DNA of 14,066 bases, taken from assembly GCA_033812595.1 (NCBI GenBank), contig JAPXTJ010000089.1:1-14066 (forward strand), given 5' to 3'. A model generated the notes under the pieces. That model saw only the letters and a list, made by a program, of their open reading frames with translations. It did not search any database and was not told the origin of the DNA. Source of the stretch: JADLGF01 sp020849415 (lineage in GTDB: Bacteria > Chloroflexota > Chloroflexia > Thermomicrobiales > UBA6265). A program made the position numbers and the translations under genes. This document shows positions 6,006-12,420 of the stretch, piece after piece; positions within the stretch are counted from its first letter, which is position 1, and the number at the start of each line of letters is the position of its first letter.

Positions 6006-7706
6006 TCAGAGACCGGCAGCCGAGAGGCGGGCCTCGCAGGCGCGCAGGGCGCCGGCGACGCGATTGCGTTCGCGAATGAGCCGGGTTTTCAGGAAGCGGT
6101 AGTCATCGCTGGTCGGAGCGAGTTCGGCAAGGTCCACTGCGCGGCGCAGTCCTGGGGTCGGCCGGGTACCGAGTGCGAGATCGTGATCGTACGGTCCGGC
6201 CACGGTGAAGTTCACCGGCACCACGATCCGGATCAGGTCGGCAATCAGCTGATTCGCTTTGGCCGTCGGCAGGTTGCCGATCGCAGCCTTCGAGCCCCTG
6301 TCGGCCAGTGCGTTCGCCTTTTCGACAAGGTCGGCGAGTGAGATCGCGCCACCGGCGGCCGACTCGTAGCCGCTCAGCGCTTCTGCGACTTCCTTCAGCC
6401 CGGCGGCCGGATCGAAGGGCAACCGTTCACCGGTGACGAGTCCCGCCACCAGGTCGAGATAGATATCGGCGTCACGCTTGAGGAACTCGGGGTCGATCTT
6501 GTCGAGCGTATCCTCGGTGGTGTGCCACCACCAGCCGAGTCCTCCACCCTTGCCGCCGGTGCCCAGTAGCGCCGCGATCGCCATGTCCTGCTTCGAACCC
6601 TCGGCCGACTGCTCGGACACCGCCGTCAGGCAGCTCGGGATGCCGTGGCCCCAGAAACTCTGGTCGCTGGAACGGCTGACCCGCCGGTAATCGAGTTCAA
6701 CACCGGCTCGAGCCAGCACCTCTTTGGCGTACCCGTAGGTTTCGGCCATGGTCGGGGCTTCTTCGAGAATGATCGCCCCCTTGCCGCCAACCGAATCGAT
6801 GTTGACATGGCAAACGCAGCGGGTAGCGAGATCGTCGAACTGGTTATCGGCGAACCAGGTCGAGCCCGCGTAACGGGCGTGTGAGTGGCCCGACCAGAAG
6901 GCCACCTTGATGCCACGCTTCAGGGTCTCCTTCTGAGTGGCGAGAATCCGGGCGACCTCCATCTGGGTAGCGTTGGCGGTGCCGTTATCCATGACGCCGT
7001 AGTGCCACGAATCGAGGTGGCCGCTGAAGAGTACGTAGGTGTCCTCCTCGGTGCCGGGCAGGTCGGCGGTCAGGGTGTAGAGCTTCGACCAGCCGCGGTA
7101 CGGCTGCGCAACGAGATTGACCTCGACCGGACCGGCATCGAGCGCCGCCTTCAGGATGGCGCCATGTTCGTTGGTTACGGCGATCGCCGGTACTGACGGC
7201 AGCAGGTGCGCCGTCTCGGGAGTCGGGGTGCCCCAGACCGGCGAAATGCACATCTCGTAGATGTACTCGCCAGTGATGTGAATCTGGCCGATCGCGCCGG
7301 CGTTGGCGGCGTCGAGCCCTTTGCCCGGCGTGGCGAGGCCTTCGGTCAGGACGATCTTGCCGGCGACATCGAGATTGGCGAGATCCGCGGCGGCGCCGCT
7401 GCCGGCGTAAACGAGGCTGGCGGTCACCCCTTCATCGGAGGTGACCGGGCTCAGTGCGTAGCCGTTACAGGGCAGCTCGACAACATCGGGAGAGACGATC
7501 TTGAGTGAGGCTTTATCCGGGTAACCGGTGAGCGCGTCGAGCTCATACCAGGTGACCTTGAAGCCCCATCCTTCGAGTTCGCCGGCCAGGTAATCGAACG
7601 CCCGCTTTTCCTCGGGCGTGCCCGAGAGCCGGACCTCCCTGGTGATGCTGGTCAGTTGACGCCAGAGTTCATCGATCGAGGTTTCCTTCACCGGAGTGGT
7701 GGCCAT
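6006..7706 (-). CDS. M28-family metallopeptidase-like protein with PA-type insert; altered catalytic Glu pair
   Basis: A 566-residue cytoplasmic protein (no signal peptide) with the M28 aminopeptidase/carboxypeptidase Q fold order: N-terminal segment, a PA-like domain at about 90-200 (VTASLVYAGSG, GKIVLTEG, SVPAIAVTNEHGA), then the catalytic part. Candidate metal ligands are H230 in FSGHLDS, D240 in MDNGTAN (normally bridging), D304 in VNIDSVGG and H395 in WWHTTEDTLDKID. The canonical AEExGLxGS block instead reads GHSHARYAGS (273-282). The general-base Glu is thus replaced by S275 and the ligand Glu by H276, if aligned on the GS. The C-terminal helical region (430-566) has no obvious catalytic motif. 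The start is supported by GGAAGGA 6 bases upstream. It may hydrolyse peptides or related amides brought in by the neighbouring importer, or it may have lost or changed its activity. The fold is nearly certain; activity is uncertain. Confidence 0.9.
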   Translation of the reverse strand: MATTPVKETSIDELWRQLTSITREVRLSGTPEEKRAFDYLAGELEGWGFKVTWYELDALTGYPDKASLKIVSPDVVELPCNGYALSPVTSDEGVTASLVYAGSGAAADLANLDVAGKIVLTEGLATPGKGLDAANAGAIGQIHITGEYIYEMCISPVWGTPTPETAHLLPSVPAIAVTNEHGAILKAALDAGPVEVNLVAQPYRGWSKLYTLTADLPGTEEDTYVLFSGHLDSWHYGVMDNGTANATQMEVARILATQKETLKRGIKVAFWSGHSHARYAGSTWFADNQFDDLATRCVCHVNIDSVGGKGAIILEEAPTMAETYGYAKEVLARAGVELDYRRVSRSSDQSFWGHGIPSCLTAVSEQSAEGSKQDMAIAALLGTGGKGGGLGWWWHTTEDTLDKIDPEFLKRDADIYLDLVAGLVTGERLPFDPAAGLKEVAEALSGYESAAGGAISLADLVEKANALADRGSKAAIGNLPTAKANQLIADLIRIVVPVNFTVAGPYDHDLALGTRPTPGLRRAVDLAELAPTSDDYRFLKTRLIRERNRVAGALRACEARLSAAGL

Positions 7707-7803
7707 ACCCTATCCTTCCGTGTCAGTCTTGCATCCGAGCGCCGTCTGGAGTTACGATCAGCGAACCTGAGTTGCGCCGTGCGTTTATTCTATCAGTGAA
7801 CCC

Positions 7804-7849
7804 TCCGGATCGCGTTCGATCCATCGAACAGGGCGGATCCGGATCGCGT
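7804..7849. promoter_or_regulatory. Putative operator in the peptidase/iclR divergent region
   Basis: A 16-bp perfect palindrome, GTTCGATCCATCGAAC (7814-7829), lies between two identical 12-bp direct repeats TCCGGATCGCGT (7804-7815 and 7838-7849). IclR-family regulators commonly bind short palindromes in a divergent promoter region, and iclR starts 62 bases to the right. A possible minus-strand -10 (TAGAAT, 7792-7787) would place the palindrome over and just upstream of the -35 of the peptidase promoter; no good -35 match is visible there. The repeats are seen directly; regulator binding is inferred. Confidence 0.5.
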
Positions 7850-7890
7850 CTCCAATGGTCAGCGGCATGGCATGCGGAAAGTGAATTCGA

Positions 7891-8736
7891 TTGAGCGAAG
7901 ATACGTCTCAGGGGTCACCCTACCAACTTGAGAGTGTGGAGCGGGCGTTACGCGTACTTGGATGTTTCTCGATCGAAACGCCCGAACTCCGGCTCGTGGA
8001 TATCAGCCGCACCCTATGCATCAGCAAGGTGCAGGCGCTGCGCCTCGCAACCACCCTCGAAATGAACGGGTTCCTGACTCGCAACCCGCGCACCAAGTAC
8101 TACCGGCTGGGGTTGCGGCTCTTTCAACTCGGAACGGTCGCCCAGCAGCAGTCGGAGGTGCAGTGGATCGCCCACCCCTTCCTCCACGAACTCGTTGTGA
8201 AGACGGGGGAAACGGCAAGGCTGATGGTGCCGCACCCGCTGGGTCCGACCTGCATCGACCTGGTGGAGAGCCCGCGGCAGCGCCGGGTGTTTGGCAAGCT
8301 CGGCGGACCGAATGTCTGGTACGCGGGCGCCTCGCCAAAGGTATTGCTGGCGTATCAATCGGAGCAGGCTATTGACGAGATTTTGTCCCAACCGCTCGAA
8401 GCATTCACGAATGAAACGAAAACCAACCCCGAGCACGTCCGGGAGCAACTGATCCGGATTCGATCCGAAGGCTATTTCGTGTCGAAGAGTGAGATCGAGC
8501 GGGGTGCAATCGGCATCGCCGCACCGATCTTCGATCGCTCCGGCGAAGCGGTCGGAGCGATCAGCGTATCCGGACCGACCGAGCGGGTCGAGGAGACGGG
8601 CGTTGAGAATGTGCTGCAGTGGGTGCGGGCCGCCGCCGGGGATGTCTCCCGCTCATTGGGATACGGTGCGAACCGGGCGAGCCACCTCGGAGAATCGATG
8701 CACGCCGCCCCTCACCGCAATTTCCCCTCGGACTAA
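7891..8736 (+). CDS. IclR-family transcriptional regulator
   Basis: A 281-residue regulator and the only plus-strand gene. The N-terminal winged helix-turn-helix spans about 11-73 (SVERALRVLGCF, then LRLVDISRTLCISKVQALRLATTLEMNGFL). The IclR effector domain spans about 80-255, with LMVPHPLGPTCIDLVESP, GASPKVLLAYQ, IRSEGYFVSKSEIERGAIGIAAPIFD and VGAISVSGP in the usual order. The 257-281 tail is low in conserved features. It begins with TTG at 7891; an in-frame TGA at 7882 excludes an earlier start, the first ATG would remove most of the HTH, and GGAAAG lies 10 bases upstream. It is divergent from the M28 gene, so it probably controls that gene and perhaps its own transcription. Control of the importer is plausible, but no copy of the palindrome is obvious at the importer promoter. 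The effector is unknown. Confidence 0.93.
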   Translation: MSEDTSQGSPYQLESVERALRVLGCFSIETPELRLVDISRTLCISKVQALRLATTLEMNGFLTRNPRTKYYRLGLRLFQLGTVAQQQSEVQWIAHPFLHELVVKTGETARLMVPHPLGPTCIDLVESPRQRRVFGKLGGPNVWYAGASPKVLLAYQSEQAIDEILSQPLEAFTNETKTNPEHVREQLIRIRSEGYFVSKSEIERGAIGIAAPIFDRSGEAVGAISVSGPTERVEETGVENVLQWVRAAAGDVSRSLGYGANRASHLGESMHAAPHRNFPSD

Positions 8737-9059
8737 CCGAGGCCGATCTGGATGTCGTCGCCGACGACCCGAACCTGGTAGGTTCTGGCGGGCACGACGA
8801 CAGGCATCGCGGCCGGCAGTCCGGTCTTGATTTCGAACGCGCCGCCGTGCATCGGGCACTCGATTTCATCGCCTTCGATGGTGCCATCAGCCAGCGAGGC
8901 GTCCTCGTGGGTGCAGCAATCGTTGAGCGCGTAGAACTCGCCGTCGAGATTGATCAGGCAGATCGGCTCGTACTTCTTGCCGACCTCGACATACATCATC
9001 TCGCCCGGCTTCAACTCATCGGTTTTTGCCACCGCATACCAGGCGGTTGAAACAGTCAT
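8733..9059 (-). CDS. Rieske-type [2Fe-2S] ferredoxin of the suf operon
   Basis: A 108-residue single-domain Rieske protein, the size of dioxygenase ferredoxin components. The cluster ligands are C49-T-H51 and C68-P-M-H71 in the CTHEDASLADG...CPMHGGAFE pattern. There is no signal peptide or membrane anchor, so it is cytoplasmic. A Rieske ferredoxin of this type is often found beside sufC-B-D-S-U in Actinobacteria and Chloroflexota, where it may supply electrons or take part in cluster assembly; no oxygenase gene is present here to use it. It is the last gene of the suf run but is separated from sufU by 220 bases carrying a palindromic repeat. The start is supported by GAGGT about 8 bases upstream. 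Its TAG stop overlaps the TAA of iclR on the other strand. Confidence 0.92.
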   Translation of the reverse strand: MTVSTAWYAVAKTDELKPGEMMYVEVGKKYEPICLINLDGEFYALNDCCTHEDASLADGTIEGDEIECPMHGGAFEIKTGLPAAMPVVVPARTYQVRVVGDDIQIGLG

Positions 9060-9115
9060 CGGAATACCTCAACGCGGGGGTGGACATGCCCCCCAATTCA
9101 AGTCAACTTGTGTCT

Positions 9116-9257
9116 GTAGGGGAGGGTCTTGTGCCCTCCCGGTCGCCCGCAGGCGACAATCGCCATCCGCAACACTCGCGTTTCCATAGGAATCACGCCG
9201 AATCGAACCGAGGCCGGCCTTACGGCCGGCGCGGGAGGGCATAAAACCCTCCCCTAC
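9116..9257. repeat. Composite palindromic repeat (MITE/BIME-like) between sufU and the Rieske gene
   Basis: A 142-bp non-coding element has 26-bp terminal inverted repeats, 9116-9141 and 9232-9257, identical at 24 of 26 positions. Each begins GTAGGGGAGGGT from its own end. Each arm is itself a hairpin (GGGAGGG/CCCTCCC). Just inside each arm is another perfect hairpin: GTCGCC-CGCA-GGCGAC at 9142-9157 and GCCGGCC-TTAC-GGCCGGC at 9213-9230. The 55-base centre has no visible structure. The arrangement resembles paired REP units or a very small non-autonomous element. There is no transposase and no clear target-site duplication. It lies 22 bases past the sufU stop and 56 bases before the Rieske start. 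Confidence 0.75.
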
Positions 9258-9279
9258 GGATACTGACGCGGGCGTTTCC

Positions 9280-9672
9280 CTACAGGCCGTCGGCGCGGGC
9301 CTGGTCGACGCCGTAGAGGCCGGCCTTCAGCACTTTCAGGCTCAGAAGGGCGCATTTCAGGCGGGCCGGGCTGACCGGGATACCGATCTCCTCCAGCAGG
9401 TCATCCTTGGTGATCTGTTTCACCTCGTCGATCGACATCCCCTCGACCATCTCGGTCAGGATCGAGGCCGAGGCCTGGCTGACCGCGCAGCCGCGTCCGG
9501 AAAAGGCGATCTCGGAGACGTGATTGTCATTGACCCGGACATCGATGCGCACTTCGTCACCGCAGAGCGGATTGACGTCTTCGTAGGTGAAGTCAGCCGG
9601 ATCGAGCGTGCCCCGATTCCGGGGATTCTTCGAGTGATCGAGGATAATTTCGCGATAGATGCTATCGGCCAT
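9280..9672 (-). CDS. sufU: SufU-type Fe-S assembly protein
   Basis: A 130-residue member of the IscU/SufU fold. It accepts sulfur from SufS and passes it to the SufBCD scaffold. The zinc/sulfur-binding residues C37 and D39 (NPLCGDE), C62 (GRGCAVSQASAS) and C107 (ARLKCALL) are all present. Lys106 before the last Cys, instead of the His of IscU, points to SufU. C62 to C107 is 45 residues, so the roughly 17-residue insert known in Bacillus SufU is absent and the spacing is like IscU. Its start is 17 bases after the sufS stop, with only a weak GAG as SD, suggesting translational coupling. The neighbouring SufS supports a transpersulfurase role. Confidence 0.95.
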   Translation of the reverse strand: MADSIYREIILDHSKNPRNRGTLDPADFTYEDVNPLCGDEVRIDVRVNDNHVSEIAFSGRGCAVSQASASILTEMVEGMSIDEVKQITKDDLLEEIGIPVSPARLKCALLSLKVLKAGLYGVDQARADGL

Positions 9673-9689
9673 GGGTGCTCTCAGTCGTT

Positions 9690-10961
9690 TCAGGCGAGAC
9701 CGAAGATACGGTTCGCCTTGTTGAGGCCAACGATCAGTTGGTCGATATCGGCCCTGGTTGTGTAAACGTAGAACGAGGCGCGGGTGGTTGCGGCAACGTC
9801 CAGGTGCTGCATCAGCGGCTGGTTGCAGTGGTGGCCGGCTCGCACCGCGACGTTCTCGCTGTCGAGAATCGACGACACATCGTGCGCGTGGATGTCACCG
9901 AGGGTGAAGGAGACGACCCCACTCCGGTGGTCCAGATTCGAAGGGCCGAAAAGGCGAAGGCCCGGCACCGATTCGAGCCGTTCCAGCGCGTATTCGAGCA
10001 TTTCCAGCTCGTGCGCCCGAACGTTTTCAAGGCCGAGTTCGTCCTTCAGGTAGTTGGCGGCAACGCCGAGTCCGACCATATCCGCCACAGCAGGCGTGCC
10101 CGCTTCGAACTTGGCTGGCACGTCCGCGAAGGTCGTTCCACTGAGCGTGACCTTGCGGATCATGCTGCCGCCACCCATGTAGGGCGGCATGGCATCGAGC
10201 AGCTTGTACTTGCCGTAAAGCACGCCCGAGCCGAGCGGCGCCATCATCTTGTGCCCGGAAAGCGCAAGGAAATCAATATCGAGCGCGCGCACGTCAACTT
10301 TCAGGTGCGGCACCGATTGTGCTCCATCGACCAGCAGCAAGCCGCCCGCCTCGTGCGTGAGGCGTGAGATCGTGGCGATGTCATTGACCGTGCCGATGCT
10401 GTTCGAGACGTGCGTCACGGCTACGAGCTTCGGCGCCTTCTCCCGAACCAGCCGCTCGAACGCTTCGAGATCGAGTTCCAGTTCGTCTGTCAACGGGATG
10501 TAGGCGATTTCGAACCCGATTTCCTCGCGCAGCATGTGCCAGGGAACCAGATTCGAGTGATGCTCCATCACCGATAAGATGATCCGGTCGCCCGCCTTCA
10601 GATTCGCCCGGCCCCACGATGCCGCGACCAGATTGATCGCTTCAGTGGTGTTGCGGACGAAGACGCACTCGCGGCCCGATTCGGCGTTGATCAGATCGGC
10701 GATGATCTCCCGCACTCCTTCGTAGGCGAGTGACGCCCGTTCGGAGAGTTCGTAAACACCGCGGTGGATATTGGCGTTGTAACTGCGATAAAAGTCGTCG
10801 ACCGCTTCGATCACGCACGCCGGTTTCTGCGAACTGGCGGCGCTATCGAGAAACGCCAACGGCGATTTTCCCTCCGGAACCGGCTGATTCAGGATCGGAA
10901 ATTGCGCGCGAATCGCCTCGGCATCGAGCCCGGCCATGGGAATGGATTTGCTTTCGGTCAT
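9690..10961 (-). CDS. sufS: SufS cysteine desulfurase
   Basis: PLP-dependent class V aminotransferase-fold enzyme of about 423 residues that takes sulfur from L-cysteine, releasing alanine, for Fe-S assembly. Numbered from MTESKSIPMA, it has MEHHSN (132-137), VDGAQSVPH (211-219), the PLP lysine K238 in SGHKMMAP, the persulfide cysteine C379 in RAGHHCNQP, and TTRASFYVYTT (392-402). The frame is open upstream to 11120. That extension is translated from the inverted repeat at 10980-11044 and from sufD, and gives low-complexity PGTRNS-like sequence, so the true start is ATG 10961, with M9 (10937) as alternative. The purine-rich GGGGGTCGAAG precedes ATG 10961. Its place between sufD and sufU is standard for this type of suf operon. 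Confidence 0.95.
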   Translation of the reverse strand: MTESKSIPMAGLDAEAIRAQFPILNQPVPEGKSPLAFLDSAASSQKPACVIEAVDDFYRSYNANIHRGVYELSERASLAYEGVREIIADLINAESGRECVFVRNTTEAINLVAASWGRANLKAGDRIILSVMEHHSNLVPWHMLREEIGFEIAYIPLTDELELDLEAFERLVREKAPKLVAVTHVSNSIGTVNDIATISRLTHEAGGLLLVDGAQSVPHLKVDVRALDIDFLALSGHKMMAPLGSGVLYGKYKLLDAMPPYMGGGSMIRKVTLSGTTFADVPAKFEAGTPAVADMVGLGVAANYLKDELGLENVRAHELEMLEYALERLESVPGLRLFGPSNLDHRSGVVSFTLGDIHAHDVSSILDSENVAVRAGHHCNQPLMQHLDVAATTRASFYVYTTRADIDQLIVGLNKANRIFGLA

Positions 10962-10979
10962 CTTCGACCCCCGAGCGGA

Positions 10980-11044
10980 GTTCCGAGTTCCGGGTTCCGC
11001 GTACGGAATTCGTGACGCAGAACCCGGAACCAGGAACTCGGAAC
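10980..11044. repeat. Inverted repeat in the sufD-sufS gap
   Basis: The outer arms GTTCCGAGTTCC (10980-10991) and GGAACTCGGAAC (11033-11044) are perfect 12-bp complements. Inner arms 10991-11002 and 11015-11026 pair at 11 of 12 positions around a 12-base loop containing GGAATTC. The right side has a 6-base bulge (GAACCA). It fills nearly all of the 88-base gap. The repetition of short TTCCGxG units suggests a dispersed palindromic repeat family rather than a terminator, since sufS and sufU must still be expressed and no U-run follows. Confidence 0.7.
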
Positions 11045-11049
11045 GTTCG

Positions 11050-12399
11050 TTAGTAGCCGACCTTGCGGGCGATAGCGCCTTCCAGGAAGTCCTGGATTTC
11101 CTCGACCGGAATCCGGTCAATCACCGGGCGGAAGAAGCCTTCGACGATCAGCTTCTGCGCTTCGGTGCGAGGGATACCGCGCGATTCGCAGTAGAAGAGG
11201 TGCTCCTCCTCGACCTGCGAAATCGTGGCGCCGTGCGTGCAGCGCACATCATTGGCGGCGATCTCCAGGTTCGGAATCGAATCGGCCCGGGCCTGTCGGC
11301 TGAGCACCAGATTCCGGTTCTGCTGGTAGGCGTCAGTCTTCTGCGCGCCCTCGGAGACCTTGATCAGGCCGGAATAGACGCTGCGGGCCGAATCCTTGAG
11401 CGCGCCTTTGAATTCGAGGTCGCTCGTGGCGTGGCCGGCTTCGTGCAGCTGCCAGGTGTGGTGATCGAAGAACTGATCGCCATCGGCGAAGAAAATGCCG
11501 AGCATTTCCGCCGCCGCGTACTGGCCGATCAGCCGGCTCGAGATCGAGTTCTTGGTGAACTGCGAGCCCAGCGCCACGTGCAGCGAATTCACCGAGGCAT
11601 CGCCGTCGATGACGGCTCGCTCGGTCATGAAGTTCCAGACGTGGCGACCCCAGTCCTGAACCTGCACGTAGCGGAGATTGGCGTTCTTGTTGACGATCAG
11701 TTCAACCACGCCGCTCGCCAGTGCCAGGTCTTCCTGGGAATCAGACCGGTACGCATCGACCACGAACGCTTCCGCGCCCTCTTCCAGCACCACCAGGGTG
11801 TGGGTGAAGGTGGAGGCGCCGGGGGCCTCAGCGATGGTGAAGCTGCGGAATGGCAGTTCCACCGCCACGCCCTTCGGCACGTAGAGGAAGACCCCGCCCT
11901 GCCAGAAGGCGCCGTGCAGCGCTTCGAACTTGCCGAAGCCGGGTGCGATGGCCTGGGTCATGAAGTACTGCTTCACGAGCTCCGGGTGCTCACGCACGGC
12001 GGTGTCGAGATCGCAGAAGATCACGCCCTGACCGGCGACCGCGGCGTTGACCTCGGCGTAGATCGTGGCGGCATCGCGCTGGACCTGCACGCCGGCGAAA
12101 TCGCTCTCGTTGCTCAGGCCACCAGCCTCGGCCGAGGCGAGCACGCCCGCCAGCGAATCGATGCGCGGTAGACCGGCGCCGGCGAACGGCGCCAGCTTTT
12201 CGAGCTTGAGCCCGCGCAGGCTGGTCCGGCGCCACTCTTCGTCATTGCGGCCCGGCATCGGCAGCCGTTCGTAGATTTCGAACGCGTTCAGGCGCGCGGC
12301 CAGCACCCAATCGGGTTCCTGCTTGGCGCGTGACAGCGCCTCGACACCCTCGCGGGTGAAACCGGCCAAAGTCGCCGGCTCGGTATACGTGGTTCCCAT
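11050..12399 (-). CDS. sufD: SufD, Fe-S scaffold complex subunit
   Basis: A 449-residue β-helix protein of the SufB/SufD family; it forms SufBC2D with SufB and SufC to build [4Fe-4S] clusters in the cytoplasm. The N-terminal helical part includes EEWRRTSLRGL (54-64). The core has REHPELVKQYF (136-146), FWQGGVFLYVPKGV (165-178), QDWGRHVWNF (248-257), FFDHHTWQLH (310-319, with the HH region essential in SufD) and VRCTHGATISQVEEEHLFY (385-403; C387). The C-terminal helix GFFRPVIDRIP is as expected. Many of these blocks match the SufB encoded just upstream, showing paralogy; the shorter core and the DHHT motif mark it as SufD. It follows sufB after 21 bases, with AGAGGG close to its ATG. Confidence 0.95.
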   Translation of the reverse strand: MGTTYTEPATLAGFTREGVEALSRAKQEPDWVLAARLNAFEIYERLPMPGRNDEEWRRTSLRGLKLEKLAPFAGAGLPRIDSLAGVLASAEAGGLSNESDFAGVQVQRDAATIYAEVNAAVAGQGVIFCDLDTAVREHPELVKQYFMTQAIAPGFGKFEALHGAFWQGGVFLYVPKGVAVELPFRSFTIAEAPGASTFTHTLVVLEEGAEAFVVDAYRSDSQEDLALASGVVELIVNKNANLRYVQVQDWGRHVWNFMTERAVIDGDASVNSLHVALGSQFTKNSISSRLIGQYAAAEMLGIFFADGDQFFDHHTWQLHEAGHATSDLEFKGALKDSARSVYSGLIKVSEGAQKTDAYQQNRNLVLSRQARADSIPNLEIAANDVRCTHGATISQVEEEHLFYCESRGIPRTEAQKLIVEGFFRPVIDRIPVEEIQDFLEGAIARKVGY

Positions 12400-12420
12400 G
12401 GTTCCCTCTCGCGAGCCGGT

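Noticed and set aside
6650..6670. Loss of a metal ligand in the M28 protein at SSDQSFWGHG, where SDH is often seen
   Set aside because: In the characterised enzymes the relevant ligand His lies in the later HTTxDT motif, which is present here as WWHTTEDT (H395).
9078..9106. TTGACT (9106-9101, minus) as a promoter for the Rieske gene
   Set aside because: No -10-like hexamer occurs at 16-18 bases spacing; the region there is G/C-rich.
9116..9257. Insertion sequence remnant
   Set aside because: No transposase-like reading frame and no clear target-site duplication; the element is too short and consists of hairpins.
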